This document shows positions 42,730 to 52,900 of a stretch of DNA of 64,000 nt, one piece after another. Where the stretch lies: positions 4,216,001-4,280,000 of the forward strand of contig OZ245773.1 in NCBI GenBank assembly GCA_965227645.1. Reading direction: 5' to 3'. A program made the translations under genes and the position numbers. Origin of the DNA: Flavimaribacter sp024343425. Its GTDB lineage: Bacteria > Pseudomonadota > Alphaproteobacteria > Rhizobiales > Rhizobiaceae. How positions within the stretch are numbered: position 1 is the stretch's first letter; each line of letters opens with the position of its first letter. Below the pieces are notes generated by a model. It saw only the letters and a program-made list of their open reading frames with translations. It ran no database searches and was not told the origin of the DNA.

Positions 42730-43875
42730 CTATTCCGCCGGCTGCGCCACGGCGGCGCTGTCGGTTTTGGCTTTGCCGCCGCCGCCCCCGCCGATCCAGC
42801 GCACCAGCCTGCGCCAGCCTTCCATGATGCCGCCCGGCAGGAAGATGACGATCAGCATGAAGAGCACGCCGAGCGTGAGGTGCCAGCCTTCGCCGACGAA
42901 CAGTCCGGAAATGGCCACGGCCGCATTCGCCAGCGGCTCGGGCAGGAAGGAAAAGGTCTGCTCGAGCGTGGCGTCGTTGAAGGCGGAAAAGATGTTTTCG
43001 AAATACTTGATCAGCCAGGCGCCCAGCATCGGGCCTATTAGCGTGCCGACGCCGCCCAGAATGGTCATGAGGACCACCTCGCCCGACGCGGTCCACTGCA
43101 TGCGCTCCGCGCCCGCCAGGGGATCGGTCACCGCCAGCAGCGAGCCGGCGAGCCCGGCGAACATTCCGGAAATGACGAAGGCCGTCTGCGTATAGGGCCG
43201 CGTGTTGAATCCGGTGTAATTCATGCGGTTCTGGTTCGACTTGATGCCAAGCAGGGTCAGCCCGAAGGGTGACTTGAAGATGCGGCGGCTGATGTAGAAG
43301 CAGATGATCAGCATGACGGCGCAGAAATAGAAGCCGGAATAGCCGCTCATGGGCAGACCGAAGAAGTTCGTCGAGGGCAGGCCCGAACCCGCCGGTCCGA
43401 ACATGCGGTCGATGATGCGGGGATCCTGCAGGGTCAATTGCAGACCGGTTTCGCCGTTGGTGATCGGCGTCAGCACCGAATAGGCCAGATTGTAGCACAT
43501 CTGCGCGAAAGCCAGCGTCAGGATCGAGAAGTAGATCCCCGAACGGCGCAGGCTCACATAACCGATCAGAAAGGCGAAGATGCCCGAGAAAAGGATTCCA
43601 AAGGCGATCGCCGGCAGCACGTTCATGGTGAAGAGCTTGAAGGACCAAACGGCGGCGTAGGAGCCGACGCCGAGAAAGGCCGCGTGCCCGAAGGACAGGT
43701 ATCCGGTCAAACCGAACAGGATGTTGAAGCCCATGGCGAAGATCGCGAAGATCGCGAATTTCTGGAGCAGGTCGGGATAATTGGCGCCGAGCGGCGTCAG
43801 CCAGAGCGGCATCAGCAGGATGACGGCTGAAAAGACCACAAGCGCGACGGGTTCCCTTTCTAACAGCTTTGTCAT
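42730..43875 (-). CDS. Branched-chain-amino-acid-type ABC transporter permease, LivM
   Basis: The 381-residue membrane protein has about ten hydrophobic segments and the LivM loop GLTLLGIKSNQNRMNYTGFNTRPYT. Its C-terminus is a glycine-rich cytosolic tail (RWIGGGGGGKAKT). Spacing to livH is 3 bp. It forms the channel with LivH. Confidence 0.9.
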   Translation of the reverse strand: MTKLLEREPVALVVFSAVILLMPLWLTPLGANYPDLLQKFAIFAIFAMGFNILFGLTGYLSFGHAAFLGVGSYAAVWSFKLFTMNVLPAIAFGILFSGIFAFLIGYVSLRRSGIYFSILTLAFAQMCYNLAYSVLTPITNGETGLQLTLQDPRIIDRMFGPAGSGLPSTNFFGLPMSGYSGFYFCAVMLIICFYISRRIFKSPFGLTLLGIKSNQNRMNYTGFNTRPYTQTAFVISGMFAGLAGSLLAVTDPLAGAERMQWTASGEVVLMTILGGVGTLIGPMLGAWLIKYFENIFSAFNDATLEQTFSFLPEPLANAAVAISGLFVGEGWHLTLGVLFMLIVIFLPGGIMEGWRRLVRWIGGGGGGKAKTDSAAVAQPAE

Positions 43876-43878
43876 GGT

Positions 43879-44904
43879 CTATTCCTCCATCACGCCTTCG
43901 CGTCCCATCAGGCCGCGCGGCATGGTCAGCAGAATGATGACGGCGACGAGATAGATGATGATCTGGTCGATGCCGGGAAAGATGCTCTTGATCTCGTTCA
44001 TCGACGCGAATGACTGCAGTATGCCGAGCAGGAAGCCTGCAAGAACGGCGCCCGGGAGAGATCCCATGCCGCCGACGACGACCACGACGAAGGACAGGAC
44101 AAGGAAGTCCATGCCCATGTGATAGTCGGGCGGCAGAATTGGCGTGTACATTACGCCGGCAAGCCCGGCCACGACGGCGGCGAGACCGAAGACGACGGTG
44201 AACCGCTTCTGGATGTTGATGCCCAGAAGCCCCACCGTCTCGCTGTCGCGCATACCTGCCCGCACGACCATGCCGTAGGTCGTGAACTGCAGGAAGGCGA
44301 AGACGGCGCCGATTACGACGACGGAAAATCCGAAGAAGACCAGCCGCCACCAGGGATAGACGATCGTGCCGGCAAGACCGAACCAGGCGCCGATATCGGC
44401 GCTGCCCGATACGATTTCGGGAGCAGCCTGCGGAATCGGATTGGCGCCGTAGTAGTGCTTGATGATTTCCTGGATGACAATGGCGAGGCCGAAGGTGACC
44501 AGAATCTGGTCGGCGTGCGGCCGCTTGTAGAAATATTTGATCAGGCCGCGCTCCATCACCACGCCGATGAGCAGCATCACGGGTATCGCGACAATGATCG
44601 AGACCGGGACCGAGTAATTCAAGAGAAAGGCGCCGAAATCTCCGAGCCAGGCCTCGACGTAAGGCGTGCGAATTTCGAGCGGCGTGCCCCAGGCGGTTTT
44701 CTGTTCCGGATCGAGAACGACCTTTTCCAGCGTGAGGATCTTGTTGAAGGTGACGGCGCAGAACGCGCCGAGCATGAACAGGGCGCCATGGGCGAAGTTC
44801 ACCACGCCCAGCGTACCGAAGACCAGGGTCAATCCGAGGGCGATCAGCGCGTAGGCTCCGCCCTTGTCAAGACCGTTGAGGAATTGAAGTAATAGTGCGT
44901 CCAT
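43879..44904 (-). CDS. Branched-chain-amino-acid-type ABC transporter permease, LivH
   Basis: The 341-residue membrane protein starts LLLQFLNGLDKGGAYALIALGLTLVFGTLGVVNFAHG (LivH signature, given here in part), with about eight hydrophobic segments and the loop RAGMRDSETVGLLGINIQKR. A long inserted hydrophilic part (residues about 55-95) is larger than in E. coli LivH. It is the first permease gene after the binding protein. Confidence 0.9.
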   Translation of the reverse strand: MDALLLQFLNGLDKGGAYALIALGLTLVFGTLGVVNFAHGALFMLGAFCAVTFNKILTLEKVVLDPEQKTAWGTPLEIRTPYVEAWLGDFGAFLLNYSVPVSIIVAIPVMLLIGVVMERGLIKYFYKRPHADQILVTFGLAIVIQEIIKHYYGANPIPQAAPEIVSGSADIGAWFGLAGTIVYPWWRLVFFGFSVVVIGAVFAFLQFTTYGMVVRAGMRDSETVGLLGINIQKRFTVVFGLAAVVAGLAGVMYTPILPPDYHMGMDFLVLSFVVVVVGGMGSLPGAVLAGFLLGILQSFASMNEIKSIFPGIDQIIIYLVAVIILLTMPRGLMGREGVMEE

Positions 44905-44951
44905 CTCGAAAGCCTGTGCTTACGTCCCCAGGGCGAAATATCTCGCCATAT

Positions 44952-44977
44952 GGACCGGCCGAAGGCGCGGCCGGTCC
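44952..44977 (-). other. Intercistronic stem-loop between binding-protein and permease genes
   Basis: GGACCGGCC and GGCCGGTCC form a perfect 9-bp stem with an 8-base loop, lying 27 bp after the binding-protein stop and 47 bp before livH on the minus strand, with no T-run. Such structures after binding-protein genes stabilise the upstream message or attenuate transcription, giving more binding protein than permease; that role here is inferred. Confidence 0.5.
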
Positions 44978-45003
44978 GATGTCATTGTGCGCAGTTCAGC
45001 GCA

Positions 45004-46347
45004 TCAGCACTTCTTGACGTCTGACGGGCCAAGCTCACCGCCGAAGATCGACGGGTCGTAGGTCACCTGGTCGCGCGGAACGATCTTGACCACTTCGAGC
45101 AGGTCGAACTGCGACGACGGATTCTCGTTGCCCTTCACGACGAGCACGTCCTTGAAGCACTGATGGTCGGCGGCGCGGTAGAGCGTCGGACCGTTGCCCA
45201 TGCCGTCGAACTCGAAGCCTTCGAGCGCCTCGATGACCTGCGGCGGCGTGAAGGCGCCGGCCCGCTCGCATGCGTCGGCGTAAAGCAGCGTCTGGACGTA
45301 GCAGGTGTGCGCAGCCTGGGACGGCGGGAAGCCGTATTCCTGGCCGAACGACTTGACGAACGCCTGGGAGGCGTCGTCCTGCAGCGACCAGTTCCAGTTT
45401 GTTGTGCCGAGAATGCCCTTGATGTTTTCGCCGGCGCCCTGCGCCATCAGGCGGGAGAACAGCGGAACGACGATCTCGAAGTTCTTGCCGTTGACCTGCT
45501 TTTCGCGCATGCCGAACTGGACGGCCTGGGTCAGCGAGTTGACCATGTCCTTGCCGTAGTGGTTCAGGATCAGAACATCCGCGCCCGAGTTCAGGACCGG
45601 CGTCAGGTACTGCGAGAAGTCGCCGGCGCCGAGCGGCGTGCGCACTGCGTTGGCGGTCTGCCAGCCGAGATTTTCGGTCGCGTTCTTGATCGACTCCTCC
45701 TGGGTCCAGCCCCAGGTGTAGTCGGCCGTCAGATGATAGGCCGTGCGGTCCTTGCCGAGCTGTTCGGCGAGGATCGGACCAAGCGCCTGGCCGGACATGT
45801 AGGCGTTGAAGAAGTGACGGAAGCCGAAACGCTTCTTGTCCTTGCCGGTGGTGTCGTTGGAGTGGGTCAGACCGGCCATGAAAATGATGCCGTTTTCCTG
45901 ACACAGGCCCTGCACGGCGACAGCCACGCCGGAGGAGGATCCGCCGGTGATCATGATGGCGCCGTCTTTTTCGATCATGCGTTTCGCCGAAGCGCGCGCG
46001 GCGTCGGACTTGGTCTGGGTGTCGCCGGTCACATATTCGACCTTCTTGCCCAGGATGCCGTTGCCCTTGAGGGCCTTGGACGAGAACGTGTTGAGCATTC
46101 CGCCGTCGCCTTCACCGTTCAGGTGCTTGACGGCCAGCTGGTAAGCGCGCAGTTCATCCGCGCCTTCGTCGGCGTAGGGGCCGGACTGCGGAACGTTGAA
46201 CCCGAGCGTCACGGTGCTGCCCGTGGGCATGTTGCAGAATTCTTCGGCGTAGGCGCCGCGCACGAAGCTCATCGGCGCCGCCAGGGCGACACCCGATGCT
46301 GCGCCTGCCTTGAGCAGGTTACGGCGTGTCAATGCGATCTTGGACAT
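45004..46347 (-). CDS. ABC transporter substrate-binding protein, Liv/HAAT family
   Basis: The 447-residue periplasmic receptor has a twin-arginine leader (LTRRNLLKAGAASGVALAA, cleavage near AYA-EE), then the type I periplasmic binding fold (TVTLGFNVPQSGPYADEGADE, SSSGVAVAVQGLCQENGI). It is longer than LivJ, as in the amide/urea-type HAAT receptors, so the ligand may be an amide, urea or amino acid. It is the promoter-proximal gene of the minus-strand importer operon. Confidence 0.87.
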   Translation of the reverse strand: MSKIALTRRNLLKAGAASGVALAAPMSFVRGAYAEEFCNMPTGSTVTLGFNVPQSGPYADEGADELRAYQLAVKHLNGEGDGGMLNTFSSKALKGNGILGKKVEYVTGDTQTKSDAARASAKRMIEKDGAIMITGGSSSGVAVAVQGLCQENGIIFMAGLTHSNDTTGKDKKRFGFRHFFNAYMSGQALGPILAEQLGKDRTAYHLTADYTWGWTQEESIKNATENLGWQTANAVRTPLGAGDFSQYLTPVLNSGADVLILNHYGKDMVNSLTQAVQFGMREKQVNGKNFEIVVPLFSRLMAQGAGENIKGILGTTNWNWSLQDDASQAFVKSFGQEYGFPPSQAAHTCYVQTLLYADACERAGAFTPPQVIEALEGFEFDGMGNGPTLYRAADHQCFKDVLVVKGNENPSSQFDLLEVVKIVPRDQVTYDPSIFGGELGPSDVKKC

Positions 46348-46673
46348 GTATTCCTCCCGAATATCACTGAAAGACTGTTCTGACTCCCAACCAGAACTGC
46401 CCGGATGCTAACGCAATGTTACGAACCCGCAATAAGCCATTCGGTTATAAGACTTTAGTATCATAGCCTTTTGTCCAATCGCCGCCACCAATGACAGGCC
46501 TTCGATGGGGATAAACGCGCGGGATTGATCAGGATCAAGGCTGCGTCATATTTGCATGTTTAGATTTAGTCTAATTTCTGCTAGCGGTCTTTTTGGTCGC
46601 GGTATAAGCTGTGGAACTGCCTGGGGCAGGTCGATCACACCCGGCCCAGTAACGAACCGGAGTACGTTGGTTA
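46348..46673. promoter_or_regulatory. hemA/liv divergent control region
   Basis: This 326-bp gap separates the divergent Liv-type operon and hemA. It is AT-rich at about 46420-46560 and holds an FNR/FixK box at 46525-46538 (see separate entry). Otherwise no confident promoter pair was assigned on either strand. Confidence 0.4.
46525..46538 (+). promoter_or_regulatory. FNR/FixK-type box upstream of hemA
   Basis: TTGATCAGGATCAA is an exact match to the FNR/FixK consensus TTGAT-N4-ATCAA. It lies 136 bp upstream of the hemA ATG and 178 bp from the Liv binding-protein start. FnrL/FixK-type control of hemA is known in other alphaproteobacteria, linking haem synthesis to low oxygen. Confidence 0.7.
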
Positions 46674-47951
46674 ATGGACTATCGCGGCATCTTCCAGAAC
46701 GCAGTCGATCAGCTGCACTCGGAAAAGCGTTATCGCGTCTTTGCGAATCTCGAACGGATCGCAGGCAGGTTTCCACGCGCCATTCACCGCTCCGGCGACA
46801 CGATGCGCGAAGTCACCGTATGGTGCTCCAACGACTATCTCGGCATGGGTCAGCATGACGACGTGATTTCAGCGCTGTGCAATGCGGCCGGCAAAATGGG
46901 ATCCGGAGCCGGCGGCACGCGCAATATTTCCGGCACGAACCATCCGCTGGTGGAGCTTGAGCACGAACTGGCCGATCTGCACGGCAAGGAAGCTGCGCTC
47001 GTCTTCACCTCCGGCTTTATTTCCAATGAGGCGTCGATCTCGACGATTGCAAGACTTCTGCCGAACTGCCTGATCCTGTCCGACGAACTCAATCACGCAT
47101 CGATGATCGAAGGCGTCAAGCGTTCCGGCGCGGAAAAGAAGATCTTCCGTCACAATGACCTCAAGCATCTGGAAGACCTGCTGGCCAGCGCCGATCCGTC
47201 GCGCGCCAAGCTGATTGTCTTTGAATCCGTATACTCGATGGACGGCGATATTGCGCCGATCGAGGCGATCGCCGATCTGGCGGACAAATACAACGCCATG
47301 ACCTATATCGACGAGGTCCACGCCGTCGGCATGTACGGACAGCGCGGCGGCGGCATCACCGATCGCGACGGCCTTGCGGAACGCATCGACGTGATCGAAG
47401 GAACGCTCGCCAAGGCGTTCGGCTCGCTGGGCGGCTACATCACCGGTTCCCGCGCGCTGATCGACGCCGTGCGCTCCTATGCGCCCGGCTTCATCTTCAC
47501 GACAGCGCTGCCGCCATCGATCGCGGCGGCTGCGACCGCCTCCATCCGTCACCTCAAGACCTCGCAGACCGAACGCGCGCAGCACCAGCTCCAGGCGCGC
47601 AAGACAAAGGACGCCCTGAGCGACGCCGGACTGCCGGTCATGCCGTCGGACACCCATATCGTTCCGGTTCTGGTTGGCGATCCGGAACTCTGCAAGAAGG
47701 CGTCCGACCGCCTGATGGACGTGCACGGCATCTATATCCAGCCGATCAATTACCCGACCGTGCCGCGCGGCACAGAGCGCCTGCGCATCACGCCAAGCCC
47801 GTTCCACGACGACGCGCTGATCGCCGATCTCGTCAGCGCCCTGACCGAAGTGTGGAACACGCTGGGAATTCCCTTCGCCAGCGAGGAGCGCACGGCAGAC
47901 TCCCGCATCGACGGCGTGGTCCGTCTTCCGGTCTCGAAGGCGGGCGGTTAG
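46674..47951 (+). CDS. hemA: 5-aminolevulinate synthase
   Basis: The 425-residue enzyme condenses glycine and succinyl-CoA to 5-aminolevulinate, the first step of haem synthesis in alphaproteobacteria. Hallmarks are VWCSNDYLGMGQH, SGAGGTRNISGTNHPLVELE, YIDEVHAVGMYGQRGGG and the PLP lysine Lys247 in EGTLAKAFGSLGGY. Length fits the Rhodobacter/rhizobial ALAS. The C-terminus is extended by a low-complexity tail of about 25 residues. No Shine-Dalgarno sequence of quality precedes the ATG. Regulation by an FNR/FixK factor is suggested by the box at 46525. Confidence 0.95.
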   Translation: MDYRGIFQNAVDQLHSEKRYRVFANLERIAGRFPRAIHRSGDTMREVTVWCSNDYLGMGQHDDVISALCNAAGKMGSGAGGTRNISGTNHPLVELEHELADLHGKEAALVFTSGFISNEASISTIARLLPNCLILSDELNHASMIEGVKRSGAEKKIFRHNDLKHLEDLLASADPSRAKLIVFESVYSMDGDIAPIEAIADLADKYNAMTYIDEVHAVGMYGQRGGGITDRDGLAERIDVIEGTLAKAFGSLGGYITGSRALIDAVRSYAPGFIFTTALPPSIAAAATASIRHLKTSQTERAQHQLQARKTKDALSDAGLPVMPSDTHIVPVLVGDPELCKKASDRLMDVHGIYIQPINYPTVPRGTERLRITPSPFHDDALIADLVSALTEVWNTLGIPFASEERTADSRIDGVVRLPVSKAGG

Positions 47952-48040
47952 AGCAATCCCTTGATCGCGATGTCGGGCGAAAGCCCCTAACACGGATAGC
48001 CGCGCCGATCGGCCTGACTCTCTGGGCCGCCCGATCTCTT

Positions 48041-49207
48041 CTAAATTCCTGAAATGAACTCGGCGAGCCTGCCGGCCGCCTCTTCGACCTGATCCTGGCG
48101 ACGCAGGAAACAGGCCCGGAAGAACTGTTCGCCGCCCGGGCCGAAGCCGGTCCCGGGAGAAAGGCCGACATTGGCTTCGTCGATGATGCGGTAGCCCGCG
48201 CGAGCCGTGTCTTCCAGACCGTCGATCGCAAAGAACGCATAGAAAGAGCCCTCGGGCCTGACCATCCGCACACGGTTCGTGGCGAGAAGCGCGTCGCACA
48301 ACGCATCCCGGGCGGATCGGGCGCGCGCCTTCTGATCCTCGACATAGTCTTCGCCTTCTTCGAGCGCCGCGACGCAGCCCCGCTGCATGAACTGCGCGAC
48401 GCCGGACGTCGAATACTGGATGAGGTTTTCGAAGACCTGCCCGAGTTCGGCCGAGGCCTTGATCCAGCCGACCCGCCAGCCCGTCATCGACCAGTTCTTG
48501 GAGAACGAGTTGACAAAGATGATGCGGTCATCCGTTTCCGCAACGTCGAGGAAGGACGGCGCGCGATGTCCGGCGTAATAGAAGCGCGAATAGATTTCGT
48601 CGGCGATGATCCACAGGCCGTGGCGACGCGCAATGTCGAGAATATCGTCGAGATTCTCGCGGCTCGCGACCCAGGCGCAGGGGTTCGACGGCGTGTTGAG
48701 AAAAATCGCGCGGGTTTTCGGCGTGACGGCGTCCGCGATGCGCTGCGTATCCAGTATCCAGCCCGATTCGCCGAATTCGAGCGGCACGGACACCGGCGTG
48801 GATCCCGAGATGGCAAGCGCTGCCGAAATGTTCGGCCAGGACGGCGAGGCGTAGACCACTTCGCTTCCCGGCGGACAGACGGCGGTGACAGCGAGCACGA
48901 TCGACTGCATTCCGGAACCCGTGACGAAAAACGTTTCCGGATCGTGGCTGCCGCCGAAATGCCGCTCGTAGTAGCTGGCGAGCGCTTCACGCAACGGCGG
49001 AATGCCGCGCTGCCAGGTATAGAAGGTCTCGCCGTTTTCGAGACCCTGGCTCGCGGCGCGGGATATGAAATCGGGAGTCGGCCGGTCGCCCTCGCCAACC
49101 CACAGGGGAATCAGTCCCTCGCGATCGCGCCCGTAGTTCAGCATGGCGACGATCTGACTTTCAGGCGCGTTGCGCGCGGGGGGGCTGAGATGGTCGATCA
49201 ATGACAT
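48041..49207 (-). CDS. PLP-dependent aminotransferase, class I/II
   Basis: The 388-residue fold-type I enzyme has the PLP lysine in NSFSKNWSMTGWRVGW, the nucleotide/phosphate-binding tract NTPSNPCAWV and the aspartate in IIADEIYSRFYY. The substrate side resembles aspartate/alanine aminotransferases of the AAT-I family. It diverges from nothing nearby and is convergent with hemA. Specific amino-acid substrate is undetermined. Confidence 0.88.
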   Translation of the reverse strand: MSLIDHLSPPARNAPESQIVAMLNYGRDREGLIPLWVGEGDRPTPDFISRAASQGLENGETFYTWQRGIPPLREALASYYERHFGGSHDPETFFVTGSGMQSIVLAVTAVCPPGSEVVYASPSWPNISAALAISGSTPVSVPLEFGESGWILDTQRIADAVTPKTRAIFLNTPSNPCAWVASRENLDDILDIARRHGLWIIADEIYSRFYYAGHRAPSFLDVAETDDRIIFVNSFSKNWSMTGWRVGWIKASAELGQVFENLIQYSTSGVAQFMQRGCVAALEEGEDYVEDQKARARSARDALCDALLATNRVRMVRPEGSFYAFFAIDGLEDTARAGYRIIDEANVGLSPGTGFGPGGEQFFRACFLRRQDQVEEAAGRLAEFISGI

Positions 49208-49281
49208 CTTTTGTCTCCTGTCTGTCAGGCGATAGCCTGTCCAGGGACAAAAGACACGCCAAAAACATTGATGCGTCCATC

Positions 49282-49301
49282 CCGCCTCTTGATGGAGGCG
49301 G
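49282..49301 (-). terminator. Hairpin after mscL
   Basis: CCGCCTC and GAGGCGG form a 7-bp stem with a 6-base loop, 12 bases after the mscL stop on the minus strand. No T-run follows directly, so termination would be weak. Confidence 0.35.
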
Positions 49302-49313
49302 AACCGGTTCCGG

Positions 49314-49727
49314 CTATTTCTTCAAAAGATCGCGAATCTCGGTCAGAAGCTGGATATCGGCCGGCGGCGCAGCCGGTTCGGCCGGCGCTTCGGCCTGCTC
49401 CCTGCGAATCGAGTTCACGCCCTTGATCAACATGAAGATAATGAAGGCGAGAATTACGAAATTCACAACCACGGTCAGGAAATTGCCATAGGCGAAAACC
49501 GCGCCCTGCTCGCGCGCGGCGTCGAGCGTCTGCGCAGTCACGTTGCCGCTGAGCGGAATGTAGTAGTCGGAGAAATCGAAACCGCCGAAGATCGTTCCGA
49601 CGATCGGCATGATGATGTCGTCTGTCAGCGATTTGACGATGAGGCCGAAAGCCCCGCCGATGATGACGCCCACCGCCAGATCCATGACGTTTCCGCGGGA
49701 GATGAATTCCTTGAACTCGTTGAGCAT
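49314..49727 (-). CDS. mscL: Large-conductance mechanosensitive channel
   Basis: The 137-residue protein matches MscL: N-terminal amphipathic MLNEFKEFISRGNVMDLAVG, first pore helix VGVIIGGAFGLIVKSLTDD, periplasmic loop, and second helix NFVILAFIIFMLIKGVN, then a charged C-terminal bundle. It opens as a pentamer under extreme membrane tension to rescue cells from osmotic downshock. Monocistronic. Confidence 0.95.
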   Translation of the reverse strand: MLNEFKEFISRGNVMDLAVGVIIGGAFGLIVKSLTDDIIMPIVGTIFGGFDFSDYYIPLSGNVTAQTLDAAREQGAVFAYGNFLTVVVNFVILAFIIFMLIKGVNSIRREQAEAPAEPAAPPADIQLLTEIRDLLKK

Positions 49728-49950
49728 GTCGTCCCTCTTCTTGTCTGCAGTACAGCCAGCATAGCTGTATTTGTCTACTATGCTTCCCTTTTACTTGAAA
49801 AATGATCCTATTGCTAAAGTTCTGATTCAATTTACCACGAGATTTCGCTTAGCACTATGTGCGCATTTGCGCCGGCATTGATTGCCGCTATTCTGGCGCG
49901 GAACGGCGGACGGCCGTTCGTGGCTGGATGGATTGGCCGGGAGGACCCTT

Positions 49951-52900
49951 GTGCCGGGTTGGGTGATCGTCACATCGGCGCTGCTTTATCTGCTGCTTTT
50001 GTTCGCCATCGCAAGCTATGGCGACGGCAGGGGCGTCACTGCGCGCACTGCCAACAGGGGCAGACCGCTTATCTACGCCCTGAGCCTTGCCGTCTATTGC
50101 ACGTCCTGGACCTATTTCGGCGGCGTCGGCCTTGCGGCCAATCGCGGCCTGGAATTCCTGACCATCTATATCGGACCAATCCTCGCCTTCACGATCGGAT
50201 TGCCCGTCATCCGGCGCATCATCAATCTCGCCAAGGCCGAAAAACTCACATCCATCGCCGACTTCATCGCCGCGCGCTACGGCAAGAACCCGATGGTGGC
50301 CGGCCTGGTCGCGATCATCGCGATCGTCGGCACGATTCCCTATATCGCGCTGCAGCTCAAGGCTGTCTCGTCCTCGGTGACCATCATCGTCACGGATGCG
50401 CCTTTCGCCGGCTCCCCCGGCGGAGTTTTCCTGACCGATATTTCGCTGATCGTGGCGATGCTGCTCGCCACCTTCGCCATCATCTTCGGCACGCGCCACA
50501 CCGACGCAACGGAACACCAGAACGGCCTGATCCTGGCGATCGCCACCGAGTCGGTAGTCAAGCTTCTGGCCTTTACCGCGGTCGGGCTCTTCGCCACCTT
50601 CTTCCTGTTCGACGGACCAGGACACCTGATCGAGGAGGCGCGGCAGCACACGGACGTCGTCGCGGCGCTCAGCCATCAGACAAGCCCGTCGCGCTGGATC
50701 GTGCTGACCATGCTGTCCACCTTCGCGATCATCATGCTGCCGCGCCAGTTTCACGTCACCGTCGTCGAAAACCGGACCGACGACGAACTGCGCACCGCGC
50801 GCTATCTGTTCCCGCTCTATCTGGTCGCCATCAATATCTTCGTCATTCCCGTCGCCGTTGCGGGGCTTATTGTTTTCGACGGCCAGGGCAACGCCGACCA
50901 GTTCGTGCTGTCCTTGCCGCTGGCGAACGATCTGCAGCTGCTGTCCCTTGTCACCTTCATCGGCGGTTTCTCGGCTGCGACCGCCATGGTCATCGTCGCC
51001 TCCGTGGCGATCGCCATCATGGTGTCCAACGACCTTGTCATGCCGATCCTGCTCCGACGCAACATTATCCGCAGCGACGGCGACAGGAGCGATTTTTCGG
51101 GCACGATCCTGAAGGTCCGGCGCACCGCCATTTTTCTTATTCTCGCGCTCGGATACGCCTATTACCGGTCGGCCGACATAAACGCCGGGCTGGCGTCGAT
51201 CGGCCTGCTCTCCTTCGCGGCCATCGCGCAATTTGCGCCGCCGCTCTTCGGCGGTCTGATCTGGTGGCGCGCCAATGCGCGCGGCGCCATCCTTGGCCTG
51301 GGCGGCGGCATCCTCATCTGGACCTACCTCCTGTTCCTGCCGAGTTTCGGCGGCCCCGACAACTCGCACATCGCCACGGCGATCCTGCATTTCCTGATTC
51401 CGGGTCTCGACGCATTCTCGCCCACTGGCGCAGACCCGCTTGTCAACAGCGTGATCCTCAGTCTCATCGTGAACATCGCGCTCTTCATCGGCGGCTCGCT
51501 CAGCCGCCCCGCAAAACCGCTGGAGCGCATCCAGGCCGGCGTGTTCATTCCGAAGCGCTCGGTCATCCGGCCGGCCCAGGGCGATTGGCAGACAAACATC
51601 ACAATCGCCGACCTGAAGAACACCACTGCGCGCTACCTCGGCGCCGAGCGAACCGAACGATCCTTCCACAGCTACGAGACCCAGCACGGCAAATGGCTGG
51701 AGCCGTCGGCGCCGGCCGACATGGATGTGGTGCGCTATTCCGAACAGTTGCTGGGCAGCGCCATCGGGTCGGCTTCGGCGCGGCTTGTACTGTCGCTGCT
51801 CCTTCAGAAGGACGACACTTCTTCCGACACGGCGCGCCTGCTGGACGAGGCCTCGGAAGCGCTGCAATACAATCGCGACCTGCTGGAAACGGCGCTTGGA
51901 CAGATGGACCAGGGCGTGACGGTGTTCGATGAAACCAATCGTCTGAGCATCTGGAACCGACGCTTTCGCGCGTTGCTGGATTTGCCCGAGACGGTGGGAC
52001 AGGTCGGCGTGGCGCTGGAGGATATCGTCGCCATTCTGGTCAAGCGCGGCGACGTCGCGCCGGACCAGGTCCGGCAGACGATCGAGAACTTCCTGTCGAT
52101 GGACATGTCCTGGACGCTGAACCTCGCGGGGTCGGGACGCATCATCGAAATCCGGTCCAATCCGATGCCGGACAACGGCGTGGTCACGACCTATGCCGAC
52201 ATCACCGAAAGGGTGGCCTCCGCCAAGGCGCTGCGTCAGGCCAATGAAACCCTCGAACAGCGCGTCGCCGAGCGCACGGCGGAACTCATGCGGGTCAACG
52301 CGGAACTGGCGCTTGCCCAGTCGCGCGCGGAGGAGGCCAATCTCGGCAAGACCCGTTTCCTGGCGGCCGCCGGCCACGACATCCTGCAGCCGCTCAATGC
52401 GGCGCGGCTCTATTCATCGTCCCTGGTGGAAAGGCTCGGGCGGTCGAACGAGCAGAGCCTGGTCCGCAACATTGATTCGTCGCTGGAATCGGTGGAATCG
52501 ATCCTCGGCGCAGTCCTCGACATATCCCGGCTCGACACGGGCGATATGCGACCGCAGATTTCCAGCTTTCCGCTGAACGAGGTGCTCAGGCGCATCGAAA
52601 CCGACTTTCTGCCGATGGCGGCCGAGAAGAAGCTGCGCCTCAGGGTCGTGCGCACGTCGGCCATCGTGCGCAGCGACCCCAATCTTCTGCGTCGTCTGAT
52701 CCAGAACCTGGTGTCGAACGCCATCAAATACACGAGCGACGGCACTGTTCTCGTCGGCGTGCGTCACGCAGGCGACAATGTCGTGGTGCAGGTCATCGAC
52801 ACCGGCATCGGCATTCCGGCGCACAGTTTCAAGACGGTGTTCAAGGAATTCACGCGGCTCGACGAGGGAGCAAAGACAGCCGCAGGCCTCGGCCTTGGAC

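Noticed and set aside
42542..44350. 602-codon minus-strand frame overlapping livM and livH
   Set aside because: A different frame on the same strand gives the authentic permeases with EAA loops; this one is an R-rich shadow.
49857..51932. 691-codon plus-strand frame overlapping the hybrid kinase in another frame
   Set aside because: Arginine/histidine-rich translation without motifs; the SSF domain is in the frame from 49951.
49888..52377. 829-codon minus-strand frame opposite the hybrid kinase
   Set aside because: Charged low-complexity antisense shadow of the SSF/kinase gene, which has full domain architecture.
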